From: Seminavis robusta
Taxonomy: Eukaryota; Bacillariophyta; Bacillariophyceae; Naviculales; Naviculaceae
NCBI GenBank assembly: GCA_903772945.1
Contig: CAICTM010000576.1
Location: 1 to 58,558 of the forward strand
DNA length: 58,558 bases
Direction of reading: 5' to 3'
Part shown: one piece after another, positions 11,441 to 20,446 of the stretch
Layout: each line of letters starts with the position of its first letter
How positions within the stretch are numbered: position 1 is the first letter of the stretch
Translations under genes and position numbers: made by a program
Notes under the pieces: generated by a model
The model's input: the letters and a program-made list of their open reading frames with translations, nothing else
Database searches by the model: none
What the model was told of the DNA's origin: nothing

Positions 11441-11735
11441 AACAAGTCGATCAGCCGTTTCCAACAGCAACCCACCTCAAGCCTCCTTCAAAGTCGGTCC
11501 TTGTCCATCCGCGCGTGCTTCGCCTGGCTCCCGTCCGACCGCGTCCCAAGTCATATCTTCAATCGGCGTAGAACCAAGACCATCTTCAAATCCAAGAGCA
11601 AACCTAGCAGCCTCAGCGACGTCTTGAATCACACAGATACGGTCCGCTAGTGAACCCCGCTGCATGCATGCCATTTGAACCTTGAGGGGATGCTGGGGCC
11701 AGTTTTTCGGGGCTGATCTCTTTACTCCGCTGGTG

Positions 11736-11840
11736 AAAGTGGCATGTATGCATGCATGCATGCATGCGGGCACGTCTACATACTTTGCTTTGGCGCTCTT
11801 CTCAAGTCTAACCTTTTGTATTCCATTCTGTTTTTCTTAG
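11736..11840 (+). repeat. Direct repeat copy B with (ATGC)n core
   Basis: Starts AAAGTGGCATGTATGC and shares CTCAAGTCTAACCTTTTGT and CCATTCTG with copy A. The ATGC run is longer than in copy A. The two copies flank about 300 bp with weak minus-strand coding character and could be ends of a small insertion or a local duplication. Confidence 0.7.
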
Positions 11841-12726
11841 GCAACATGTTGTCTTTGGCCCTGGTTGCCCCGGCTGGTTGTGTCGTCGAGTTCATGTTCA
11901 CTCTTAGATAGTTAAGTCTCTCTCTCGAACTCTTTGGTCCGGTGAAGCCATGGTTCCAAGTTCTTCGCGGTTCGGGGGACCGGTGCCGGTCGCGACCCAT
12001 GACCCTTTCGTTTCCTTGGCTTTGATTGCGGTGTCCATTCGCTCTTCGATAGATTACGTCTCACACTGCCTCCTCTCCGCTTCCTCGTGGTCCTTCTCTT
12101 TCCTTTCTGCCTTTGCCTCCAGCCGCTTCGGTGAATTCCATCTTCGTGGCTTTGACGTTGCTTTTTCGTCCTTTGGTTTGGTCGCCTGCTACCAACTGTG
12201 CATGTCCGGGCTTTGGGTGTCCCGCAGGGTCTCGAGCCAGCTTATCCCTTCTTTCGGCTGGCTCCTCTGCCCTTTCCTCACATCACCTAACATGCACAAA
12301 CCGCAACAGGGCGACCGATGTCGTGCCTAACCGTAGCTTTCATTCTCGTGGACGGCGGCATTTCTAGGGCTAGCTCAGTCCCCAGATGATGGGGCCTTGC
12401 GCTGCTCGCACTTCTTTCTTTGGCTGCCACGCACCCAACCGTCGATTGATTCTGGTTTGGCTTTCGTTCTTGCTGTTGCTTATTCTGCACCATGGCATTC
12501 TATCGCCTCATCAAAGCACCCTGAATGGTTCTGGATATAAGGGACTCGACTATAGATAGAGCACGACGCCTTGCCTGCCAGGTTGAGAGAATCGAATCGA
12601 ATCCGAGCTCCACCGTCAACGAGAGACACAAACGTGCACGTGCCTGCATGGCTACATAAAAGCCAGAGCTGAAGAAAGGAATCTACAATATGCATCTATT
12701 ATCTGTCAAGATTATGAGACTTACAA

Positions 12727-14580
12727 TCACAACCTCGTAATCATGGAACCTTTGACTTTGATTTCCACAGTCTTTTTCCGTTTGAACTCATCCCCGATAG
12801 CCTTGTCGACAAATGTGGTAGACCCACCTCGGCGTAGCTTCTTGCGGTACCAGGCTTGTGGCACCATATCGGAGGGCAGTCCAATCTCCATACGAAAGGC
12901 ATCCGGGCTGAAGATGGGTGTCGTGTACGGGCGATCGACGATGCGAACAGCTCGGTGAGGGACATCTAACCATACTTCATCGTGGTCATCAAGAATGCAG
13001 TGGTCAATGATACGATTGTCATCACTATTCAGCAGCTGCACTGTGTATCGGTATCCATTCTGGGAGTCTTTCGAACGCTCAAGGATTTCACATGGTCGAA
13101 AACACTCGTGCTCTTCCTTGTCGTCCCACTGAAGAACATGTCGGTGTAGATTTCTCCGTCCAGGATGATCGTCCGAGTGGTAGCTCTCCACCGAATAGAA
13201 ACAAAAGGTTTCCAAGTTGTCGGGGTAAGGGTCGTGCAATTGTTCTACTTGAGTCCTGTAGCCGTTGGGGTGGTGATCTTGTTGGACATTGAACTCCTCT
13301 GCCGAAATGAGCTGCGTAGGTATGGATATGAGGGACCGGGCGTGCATTCGTTTCACGTGGCGTTGAAAGGCATCCACCCAAGCCTTGCCGTAATCGATTG
13401 TGATTTCTTCGCCTGGCTCAATATCTCGTAGGGCTACAACGTCAAGTGTCAAGCTTTTGCCATGTGTCTTGGCCACTTCTTCTGTTGACCTGGTCAACAG
13501 CTCTGGATGGTGATGTTTCTGGCGAGCATGCTGTGCATCTGCACCAGCTTTCTTGTCATGCCACTGCAGTCGCGCATTGGGGTTGGGGGCATGGTTAAGG
13601 TAGCTCATGAGAGGACCATAGGGTAGCCACAAAAGATCCGAGTCTTTGTGGCCGTAGCAATAGTTGGTTAGGAGCTGTTGATCATTGGTATCAATGCCTT
13701 CAATATCTTCCGTGATCAAGTCGTCCTTGAGAATGGGAAGAACGGGGGAGGACAGAATTGTCGTGTTGCGTGTCAGAGCTCGTTTGGCCATGATGCCGTG
13801 TCCTTGAATGTGCGACACCTCTACACGGACGTTCTGATCCAAACAGATCACGGCATCATCATCCGGCTGATATTTGGACAAGAAATAGGCCCCGCCATCG
13901 TAGTTGTCATCACCGCATTCGACCGTCAGTTCTTCACCGGGACTAATGTCGCGTGCGGCCACGTACGTGACATTTCGTTGCGGAGCATGAGCACCCAAGT
14001 ACGGATCGTTCTTCTTTTGGTAGCGACTGTGATGGGCATGAAGTGATTCGCTAGCTCCATCCTCCTTGCCAGGGCCCAAGATTCGCAAGTTAAAGTTGGT
14101 CGACGTGCAAGGAGCGATGGACGCCAATCCAGGCATGAACAACGCCGTGAGTCCAGCGGGATATACCACGGCAGTCTCGGGCATGTTGTCTTCTTCCCAA
14201 ACGTATTCACGAAGCGGTGGATGTGACTCGTAGATGGACTCGGCGCCATAGAAGGGCAGCAATGGTTCGCCAGCTTGGCCGTTGGCTCCATTGTAGAGAG
14301 GTTCGATTTCGGTGCCTTTTCGGATCGCCTTTCCAGTGAACACGCCCAGCCCGTATCCATGGCTTTCCGCCATTTTGATATGTGACGGACCTAGCCACAT
14401 CCCACACGATGACATAGCTTCATCGTTTTTGTTCGTATTGGAGCGTTCCGAACCACTCTCTATATCATACGGACACGCACCACCCTCGCATCGTTGGCTG
14501 TTCGCTGCTGCGGTTGACGTCACTCCTACCGCTATCCATAGAAGGAACATGACATGGTGTTGTTGAGAAGACTTGCTCAT
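12727..14580 (-). CDS. SET-domain protein with signal peptide
   Basis: The frame is open further upstream, but the first codon of that extension is not ATG. The ATG at 14580 gives a hydrophobic leader (HHVMFLLWIAVGVTSTAAA) that looks like a cleavable signal peptide, so I start there (617 residues); an ATG at 14772 is an alternative. Two SET-like halves are visible. The first has SHGYGLGVFTGKAIRKGTE and ARDISPGEELTVECG. The second has SHIQGHGIMAKRALT, MSYLNHAPNPNARLQW (the NHxxxPN motif) and LRDIEPGEEITIDYG (the GEExxxxY motif). SET domains methylate lysines of histones or other proteins. A signal peptide would put this one in the secretory pathway or a plastid compartment, which is unusual. 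It is divergent from TRM10, with about 580 bp between their starts. Domain call firm, substrate unknown. Confidence 0.85.
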   Translation of the reverse strand: MSKSSQQHHVMFLLWIAVGVTSTAAANSQRCEGGACPYDIESGSERSNTNKNDEAMSSCGMWLGPSHIKMAESHGYGLGVFTGKAIRKGTEIEPLYNGANGQAGEPLLPFYGAESIYESHPPLREYVWEEDNMPETAVVYPAGLTALFMPGLASIAPCTSTNFNLRILGPGKEDGASESLHAHHSRYQKKNDPYLGAHAPQRNVTYVAARDISPGEELTVECGDDNYDGGAYFLSKYQPDDDAVICLDQNVRVEVSHIQGHGIMAKRALTRNTTILSSPVLPILKDDLITEDIEGIDTNDQQLLTNYCYGHKDSDLLWLPYGPLMSYLNHAPNPNARLQWHDKKAGADAQHARQKHHHPELLTRSTEEVAKTHGKSLTLDVVALRDIEPGEEITIDYGKAWVDAFQRHVKRMHARSLISIPTQLISAEEFNVQQDHHPNGYRTQVEQLHDPYPDNLETFCFYSVESYHSDDHPGRRNLHRHVLQWDDKEEHECFRPCEILERSKDSQNGYRYTVQLLNSDDNRIIDHCILDDHDEVWLDVPHRAVRIVDRPYTTPIFSPDAFRMEIGLPSDMVPQAWYRKKLRRGGSTTFVDKAIGDEFKRKKTVEIKVKGSMITRL

Positions 14581-15157
14581 GGAGACGACGGATGATGCCG
14601 ATGCCTTGGTCTTCGTTGTTTCTGGTGTTTGCTCTGTTGTGGGATGGAGCACCCCCCTCCACGCTTCTACCGGTATCCGAGCACCTCTCGGATACAATGC
14701 GTTGGTTTGGGAAAAATGACGGCTTGGCGCACGCGGAAGAGGTTGACTCCCGTCACAGCAGAAAGAAGTCATGAATGGTAGTTCTGGTAAACATAGAGTT
14801 AAGGGTATTACTGTATTTACTCTGTAGATTTCTTTATCAACTTTTAGAATGGTTTGTTTACCGCATCTACCTGCATTCAAATCTGCCTTCCAGAAGACTT
14901 GGATTGAACCATTGCCTCGCTCCTCGCTTCAGCACGTGGGAAACAGTCTTGATTTGTCGAAAAGCCAAGAGTTGGCCGCTGGCTTCATGCACTTGGCCCG
15001 TTCACTGTCAGGGACTTGACGTTGGTCGATCGTAGAAGTGGTTTTTCTGCCCCCTCTCGCCGAACCATCCAACAGAGGATATCGACACTAAGCCCCTTTT
15101 AGCTCTAGCTAGCTAGAGACCCCAAGTGCTTTGTCCGCCAGTTCCTTGTTGTGCAAG

Positions 15158-15961
15158 ATGGAATCAACGCCATCCCTACTAGAGACCACATCTACCAATA
15201 CTCAGGAAAGCGTTGGTAGCGATGCTGCAGTTCCTCCGCTTCATCTCCTGTTGGATGCAGGCTATGGAATACCACGTGAAGCTCGACCTCGACAGGAAAA
15301 AGTTCTGGCCATTGCCAAGCAGATTGCCAACTTTTTGGCATGGCAATGTCAACAGCAGGATTCTTCTTGTAGCTTACGGGCACCAGTGACGGTTGTTGGC
15401 TGTCCCAATGACGACATGAAGACCGCTCTCTTGGAACGGCTGAAACAGCTTTGGGGGGATACTACTGAAATCGGGAGGCAATCGGCTGAAAGACCAACTA
15501 CTGTCGGTGAAGAAAGCTCTGGGAACAAACGTCTCCCGCCACATTTCTCCTTTGCCAAAGATTTGGAGCATTCCAATGAGCTGCTTCAAAATGCCGTTTA
15601 CTTGTCCCCTGATGCATCCTCCGCTTTGGATCCATGTGGAGCTCCTCCCTCCAAAGTCATTGTTGGACTACTCATTGATCGACGAATCCAACCCAATCGA
15701 AGTCTCAATAGATCCGAAAAGTTGGAGATACCTCCCCGTAGGTGGCCAATGGAAGTTATAGAGGACTATCACCACCCCCAAGAACCACTCAATGTGGATA
15801 CCATCTTGGAAGCTCTACAGCAGTGGTCATGGAATCACGAGGGCAGCAGCACAACCCAAGAACGTCACGTCCAAGATGACACACCGTTCCGTCGGGCCTC
15901 CCTTCAAGCGTTCCAACATCATGCACAGAGACATCCTGCACGGCCGAAACATAAACCATGA
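15158..15961 (+). CDS. TRM10: tRNA (guanine-9-N1)-methyltransferase, TRM10 family
   Basis: The first ATG of the frame is at 15158 (267 residues); the nine codons before it begin with TTG. The protein shows the SPOUT-class TRM10 pattern: LHLLLDAGYGIPREARPRQE near the N-terminus, NAVYLSPDASSAL mid-protein, KVIVGLLIDRRIQPNRSLNR forming the cofactor-binding knot region, and a C-terminal LNVDTILEALQQWSWNHEG. TRM10 enzymes methylate N1 of G9 (some also A9) in tRNA using S-adenosylmethionine. The short N-terminus and the NVDTILE-type ending are typical of the family core without large extensions. An acidic residue that usually precedes the knot loop is replaced locally (GLLIDRR), still compatible with the family. 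The stop lies 87 bp from the 3' end of the convergent receptor gene. Confidence 0.88.
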   Translation: MESTPSLLETTSTNTQESVGSDAAVPPLHLLLDAGYGIPREARPRQEKVLAIAKQIANFLAWQCQQQDSSCSLRAPVTVVGCPNDDMKTALLERLKQLWGDTTEIGRQSAERPTTVGEESSGNKRLPPHFSFAKDLEHSNELLQNAVYLSPDASSALDPCGAPPSKVIVGLLIDRRIQPNRSLNRSEKLEIPPRRWPMEVIEDYHHPQEPLNVDTILEALQQWSWNHEGSSTTQERHVQDDTPFRRASLQAFQHHAQRHPARPKHKP

Positions 15962-15962
15962 A

Positions 15963-16026
15963 CTACTTCCAACTAAAGAATCTCTTCCAGCCTTGCTTCC
16001 TATGCGCCAACTTTGCACAAACTAGC
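15963..16026. repeat. Shared 3'-flank sequence, copy A
   Basis: Immediately after the TRM10 stop. CTTCCAACTAAAGAA, TTGCTTCCTATGCGCCAA and TTTGCACAAACTAG recur in the same order at 20275-20369, downstream of bioF. The bioF copy has an extra insert of about 30 nt. Confidence 0.7.
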
Positions 16027-16048
16027 TGTCTCATGCAATTGCTCGGGC

Positions 16049-17932
16049 TCACACGCTGGCATCCATTGCATGATACTCTTGTACCCGTAGAACCCCTATA
16101 ATCATGTTGATCTTGGCTTCAATACTGTCAATCTTGTCTTCTACTGTGCCAATCTTGGCTTCCAGAGACCGTTGCTTCTGCAATAATTCTGCATGTGTGG
16201 TTTTCCAGGAGGGTTGATGGTCCTCATTACTGAAGACGTGGGGTGCTTCGTTACAGGAATTGTTGTCTGCAGTCATTGCTTCTTCGTGGATGTTTCGAAC
16301 GACGTACGTATTCACGGGTGGTGGCATTCCAATGATTGGTCCATGGGTCCTGTTGATCACCTTCTCCGCTACCTGCCCTTCTTTCATAAACCAGCCATTT
16401 TTCTGAGCATAAGCAGTAAAGCAACTCACCACAACTGCGACAGCCATGAATCCAAAATGCAGGAAAAAAGTTCCAGCCATTTGTTCAAGAGTCAACGTAT
16501 CAGAGTCTATAGAATCACCTTCTGCTGCTGTTGCTCCAGTTCCAGCACCTGAGAGAACACGATGCATAGAAGAAGCCTGGAGGCCCCTGAGTACCTTTGC
16601 CTGCTGTGGGACATTGCGGGATTGAAGTTGACGGTTTCTTCGATCTTCATCTTCTTCATCATAGCTGCAGATGCCATCATCTGCTAAAGCTTGGTATTTT
16701 TGCTCAAGCGCCGCCAAAATTCCTTCTTCCACAATTTCCACCAAAAATAAATTCACAACATGGCGGACCAAACTGCTGCACTTGTCACCTGCATCTGCTA
16801 CAACAGCAAAGCCAGACTTGATGGACTTTATTTTCTCACCGACCCACACCAAGTCACATTGAGGGTTGTATTCCTCGATAACCTGAACTTTTTGCCATAC
16901 CGAAGCATATGTCGCAGCCAGGTCACACTCTCCATTTCTCAGTGACTTGAACACTTCAGAGTCATCAACTCTGGTTTCCCGGCGTGCTTTTGAATAGGTA
17001 TCACGGATGTAAAAGTCCAAATTGGTGTTTTCAACAGTACACACACCATAATTGTACACCACAGCTGCCTCCATTGAGTCCACCAAAACAGGTTCTATTC
17101 GGGAGTCCACAAAGAGAGAGGCAAGATTTGCTGTGTATGTTGCCATGATGACCAGAGCCCAAAAAGTCATGCTGACACCAAATATTCTTCCAGCAAGACT
17201 AGTGGGAGCATATTCAAAGTTCTGGGAGAAATTGAGAAAACTCAGGTAGAGGTTGTCGGAGAACCATTGGTAGAGGGACCTGTCTTCTCTCTCTCCGTTG
17301 AGATATTCAACGAGCTGATAGACTAGCGCAGACAGGAACACTGTCAGAGCAATCATTCCCCACACAGCTGGTTCAAAAGGTTTAGTCCGATTGAAAGGAT
17401 CCACAGCATTGGATTCCCGAAGGTTTCTCCTTCTGTCAATCAAAATGATGCTGGAATCCGACCAGGGCTCGGTGTATGTAACACCATGCTCCATTCTTTC
17501 TACTGAATGATCCCACCCTTCAATTGATATATCGTAGTTTTCAATATGCCAGAGCAGAAGCTCAGTCCATGTCATGTTGTATTTCCCAGCATCTTCAGTG
17601 ACACCAAAGGACTTGCGCCAAGTGAAATTGGCCCTTTCAGCGACCAGATCGAGCAGCTCTACGGTAATGCCTGGATTGATGCTGTCAATATACTCATCAT
17701 CTCCTTCATAAGACACAAAGACTGGCCTCAAGGATATACCTGAAAGGGCATCCTTCAGCTCAATCTCACCAGCACGGTATTTTTCATATCGGTCACAGAC
17801 GTCCTGTCGATGACTCTTATGGTTGGTTGAAGAGGGGTTTGTCTGATACTTGGCCAGCTCTCCACCAAGACCACTAGCAGCAGCGAGGATTGCTGAAAGG
17901 AACCAAACTTGAAGGATGTGCTTTACTGCCAT
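16049..17932 (-). CDS. Ionotropic glutamate receptor-like channel 1
   Basis: Intronless, 627 residues from the ATG at 17932. A signal peptide (residues 1-22) is followed by a short cysteine-containing segment, then the S1 half of the ligand-binding domain (about 60-180). TM1 (PAVWGMIALTVFLSALVYQL) is near 189-208. A pore-loop region follows, then the hallmark helix containing WALVIMATYTANLASLF (about 258-274), the diatom version of the SYTANLAAF gate motif. S2 (about 280-470) and TM4 (FFLHFGFMAVAVVVSCFTAY) come next. The C-terminal tail has a short coiled coil (KIGTVEDKIDSIEAKINMI). The amino-terminal domain of animal receptors is absent, as in many protist and bacterial relatives. It is probably a ligand-gated cation channel in the plasma membrane; the ligand cannot be read from sequence. 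A paralogue lies at 53404-55703. Confidence 0.9.
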   Translation of the reverse strand: MAVKHILQVWFLSAILAAASGLGGELAKYQTNPSSTNHKSHRQDVCDRYEKYRAGEIELKDALSGISLRPVFVSYEGDDEYIDSINPGITVELLDLVAERANFTWRKSFGVTEDAGKYNMTWTELLLWHIENYDISIEGWDHSVERMEHGVTYTEPWSDSSIILIDRRRNLRESNAVDPFNRTKPFEPAVWGMIALTVFLSALVYQLVEYLNGEREDRSLYQWFSDNLYLSFLNFSQNFEYAPTSLAGRIFGVSMTFWALVIMATYTANLASLFVDSRIEPVLVDSMEAAVVYNYGVCTVENTNLDFYIRDTYSKARRETRVDDSEVFKSLRNGECDLAATYASVWQKVQVIEEYNPQCDLVWVGEKIKSIKSGFAVVADAGDKCSSLVRHVVNLFLVEIVEEGILAALEQKYQALADDGICSYDEEDEDRRNRQLQSRNVPQQAKVLRGLQASSMHRVLSGAGTGATAAEGDSIDSDTLTLEQMAGTFFLHFGFMAVAVVVSCFTAYAQKNGWFMKEGQVAEKVINRTHGPIIGMPPPVNTYVVRNIHEEAMTADNNSCNEAPHVFSNEDHQPSWKTTHAELLQKQRSLEAKIGTVEDKIDSIEAKINMIIGVLRVQEYHAMDASV

Positions 17933-18163
17933 TGTTTATTACTAAAATGGTGCCGTGGCACAAATGCATTGATGATGTGCAGAGATCGATCAATGAGGGA
18001 GACAGTGGGCAATGGGCAACAAGAAGAAGAGAAGACTTAGTGTCTTAGTGTGCTCCATTTGCACGTGGCAATGACCTGAATGACCAGCCAGCGGGAAATC
18101 AGAGGCTCGAGGCTCGAGGTACATAACTCCTATAGCCAGCCAGACTATCCTCTAATAGTTTGG

Positions 18164-18185
18164 TACTCCCTCCGACCCAAAATCG
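18164..18185 (+). mobile_element. Stowaway-like MITE terminal sequence (single end)
   Basis: TACTCCCTCCGACCCAAAAT begins with the TA expected at mariner-type insertions and closely resembles the well-known CTCCCTCCGTCCCA-type ends of Stowaway MITEs from grasses. I find no matching inverted end nearby, so this is either a solo remnant or coincidence. Confidence 0.3.
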
Positions 18186-18562
18186 TTCACAATTTTGAAG
18201 GCGTTAAAACGGCTAAAGTAGCGTACAGTACATAAGGAAATCTAGCTAGAGAAACTAGTGGTTAGTGGTACGTGTACACCTCTTGCTGCCACTCTCTCCA
18301 CTTTGCCGTCGGTAGACTAGCTAGCTAGCTAGTAGCAGGCATACCAAGGGGGCGGAGCGGTAGCGCGCGAAGCACGCACGGCGACTTCGGTAACAGAGAC
18401 GACCCATGAGGGATATGAATCTATTTTTGGAGGCTTTGCTGGCTTTTAATCTGAGAAAGATCCAACAAGATCCTCGAGCCCAACCACCCCACAACCTTGA
18501 AGCAATGGCTCCACAATCGCACAGCCAACATCACACCCAACCACCACCGCAGCCACTGGTTT

Positions 18563-18608
18563 GCCTAGCTTCGCCCCCCTCGCTCCTTAACGTATCTATT
18601 TAGTATTT
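18563..18608 (+). repeat. Conserved upstream block, copy at bioF
   Basis: GCCTAGCTT, then a C-rich spacer, then CTCCTTAACGTATCTATT and AGTA. The CTCCTTAACGTATCTATT word is identical at 49748-49765. The block ends 60 bp before the bioF ATG. Confidence 0.65.
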
Positions 18609-18668
18609 CTACCGATATCATCAGATCATCAGTAAGCTAGCTAGCTACCTGAAACCAATCAAGTTAAG

Positions 18669-20066
18669 ATGGACGAGTCTACGTCACTAGTAAGTGAAAG
18701 TTGGCTTGAATCCGGCATGAAGAGTAGTTTAGCCCAACGGGCAGCCAAAGGCAGTTTGAGGGTATACCAGGAGTATTGGCCTTTAGATGGCTTAAGTGTG
18801 GATACTAGTAGAAGTAGTAGAAGTAGCAGAGGTAGCAATGCTGAGGAAGTGATGGACTTTTCCAGCAATGATTATTTGGGATTGGCCAGAGACTCTGCAC
18901 AGCAAGCGCTAGTAGAATCTCGCTATCAGAGTCTCCTTGGTACAAATGCTACGCTGGGATCCACGGGATCAAGATTGCTTTCTGGGGATTCTCACTATGC
19001 CCGTCAGTTGGAACACAGACTGGCTAAGTGGCACAATCGACCCTCTGCTTTGCTCTTCAATTCGGGCTATGATGCAAACTTGGCAGTCTTGTCTTGTCTC
19101 CCTCAAATTGACAAATTCCTGTTTGATGAGTTTGCACACAACAGTCTCCACATGGGAATGAGACTGTCACGCTCCAGGAGAAGCAGAAATCATGATACTG
19201 CAAGTACAAGTACTAGCACAATATTGAAAGAACACAAGGAAAGATTCAGTCACAACAACGTACAAGATTTGAGGCAAAAACTACAAAAAACGTCCAACAA
19301 ACTCAATAATGTCCTCATTGTGGTAGAGAGTGTCTACAGCATGGATGGCGATGTGGCACCCCTCCGAGAAATGCTAGATCTAGCACATGAATTCGAAGCT
19401 CTTGTACTGGTTGATGAAGCTCATGGCATTGGCGTTTTTGGAGATGATCAAGGCAGCAAGAGCTCACGAGGAACCGGTGTTCTCGCACAGCTTCATCTCG
19501 AAAATCATCCCGCTCTGGCATGTTCCGTTCATACCTTTGGAAAAGCGGCAGGTTGCCACGGAGCCGTGGTGTGTGGATCCAACACACTGCGACAATATCT
19601 TTGGAATTATGCCTGGCCTTTGGTATATTCCACATCTTTGCCACTGCATTCCTTGGTCGCTATCGAATGCTCGTACGAAACCATGACGAGTGTTAGAGGC
19701 AAGGCTTTACGGGAGTACACTCAAAATCTAGTGGCTTTCTTTCGAACACTGGTCCAAGAATACATCATTGATCGACAGATCCAACGGCTATTATATTTGC
19801 TACCATCCCTGTCACCCATTCAGGCACTCGTGCTACCACAGAATGGAAATCAAGCCTGTACTCAGTTTTGTGAGCACGTATGGCAGAAATCAAACCAAAC
19901 AATTCGCTTGTACCCCATCAAATCACCCACGGTCCCAGTAGGAAAGGAACGGATACGGATCATTCTCCATGGACACAACCGCAAAGCTCAGGTTCAAAGG
20001 CTCGTGGAATGCATGGCTCAAAGTCTGGTCGAAATGAACCTTTTGCCACCCACTTCCAAATTGTAA
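18669..20066 (+). CDS. bioF: 8-amino-7-oxononanoate synthase (KAPA synthase)
   Basis: Single-exon ORF of 465 residues from the ATG at 18669. It shows the alpha-oxoamine synthase fold-type I PLP enzyme landmarks: DFSSNDYLGLA (about 59-69), LGSTGSRLLSGDSHYARQLE (about 96-115), LLFNSGYDANLAVL, and the glycine- and histidine-rich FAHNSLHMG. The VLVDEAHGIGVFGDDQG block (about 246-262) carries the PLP-contacting Asp and His. HTFGKAAGCHGA contains the Schiff-base lysine. The enzyme condenses pimeloyl thioester with alanine to make KAPA, the first committed step of biotin synthesis. It is longer than bacterial BioF (about 385 residues), with a serine-rich N-terminal segment and an insert around residues 165-205. 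No obvious organelle leader is visible. Serine palmitoyltransferase and ALA synthase are relatives, but the HTFGKAAG and NDYLGLA signatures and the size favour BioF. Confidence 0.88.
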   Translation: MDESTSLVSESWLESGMKSSLAQRAAKGSLRVYQEYWPLDGLSVDTSRSSRSSRGSNAEEVMDFSSNDYLGLARDSAQQALVESRYQSLLGTNATLGSTGSRLLSGDSHYARQLEHRLAKWHNRPSALLFNSGYDANLAVLSCLPQIDKFLFDEFAHNSLHMGMRLSRSRRSRNHDTASTSTSTILKEHKERFSHNNVQDLRQKLQKTSNKLNNVLIVVESVYSMDGDVAPLREMLDLAHEFEALVLVDEAHGIGVFGDDQGSKSSRGTGVLAQLHLENHPALACSVHTFGKAAGCHGAVVCGSNTLRQYLWNYAWPLVYSTSLPLHSLVAIECSYETMTSVRGKALREYTQNLVAFFRTLVQEYIIDRQIQRLLYLLPSLSPIQALVLPQNGNQACTQFCEHVWQKSNQTIRLYPIKSPTVPVGKERIRIILHGHNRKAQVQRLVECMAQSLVEMNLLPPTSKL

Positions 20067-20272
20067 ACTTGAGAAAAAACAGCAAGTTTGATAGTCTACC
20101 ACAGCTGGGAAATTTGAGAACGACAAGGAGGGAACGTTACGAGAACATCAATCCCATCGTACGTGACGCTCCTGGACAAAACAGTCAAAGCCACGAGAGT
20201 GCTTTTCAAGTTTAGGAAGGCGTGCGTGTTGATGACCAGCGCTATTGAAGGGATGGAAAGGGCCTGCAGTTG

Positions 20273-20372
20273 AGCTTCCAACTAAAGAAAAACTCTACCA
20301 ACGTTGCTTCCTTTGCGCCAAGTTCTACCTGGAAGAAGATACATGTAGTTCACTTTGCACAAACTAGATTGA
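20273..20372. repeat. Shared 3'-flank sequence, copy B
   Basis: Lies about 210 bp after the bioF stop and resembles 15963-16026 after TRM10: CTTCCAACTAAAGAA, TTGCTTCCTTTGCGCCAA and TTTGCACAAACTAG in the same order. It may be a 3' end element or a piece of a dispersed repeat. Confidence 0.65.
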
Positions 20373-20446
20373 TTGTCACTTTTATCAAAGTGGTCTGCTC
20401 TACTACGTAGCTAGAGGCAAAAACCAAATCTTTGTCGTCTGTGTTC

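Larger units (their letters stand above)
9409..12726. other. Gene-poor interval with repeats
   Basis: Small frames here (for example 10694-10888 plus, 11477-11773 minus, 11950-12330 plus) have no recognisable domains. On the minus strand around 11480-11680 and 12100-12330 the translations look mildly protein-like (DRICVIQDVAEAARFALGFE; a lysine/arginine-rich stretch), so a decayed element may lie here. It is broken by many stops and I do not call a gene. Confidence 0.35.
17933..18668. promoter_or_regulatory. Divergent intergenic region (receptor 1 / bioF)
   Basis: About 735 bp between two divergent starts. It contains TACTCCCTCCGACCCAAAAT at 18164-18183, resembling a Stowaway-type MITE end, and a (TAGC)n run at 18313-18332. 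Close to bioF is a conserved block at 18563-18608 (GCCTAGCTT ... CTCCTTAACGTATCTATT). Its near-copy lies at 49724-49770 upstream of the F-box gene, so it may be a promoter element or a repeat. No TATA box is convincing. Confidence 0.4.

Noticed and set aside
11477..11773. Minus-strand ORF DRICVIQDVAEAARFALGFE as a gene
   Set aside because: It begins inside the ATGC microsatellite and is cut by stops on both sides; kept only as a possible relic.
14581..14880. Longer SET protein starting at 14880
   Set aside because: 14880 is a TTG codon, and the extra 100 residues would bury the signal peptide; ATG at 14772 stays a weaker alternative.
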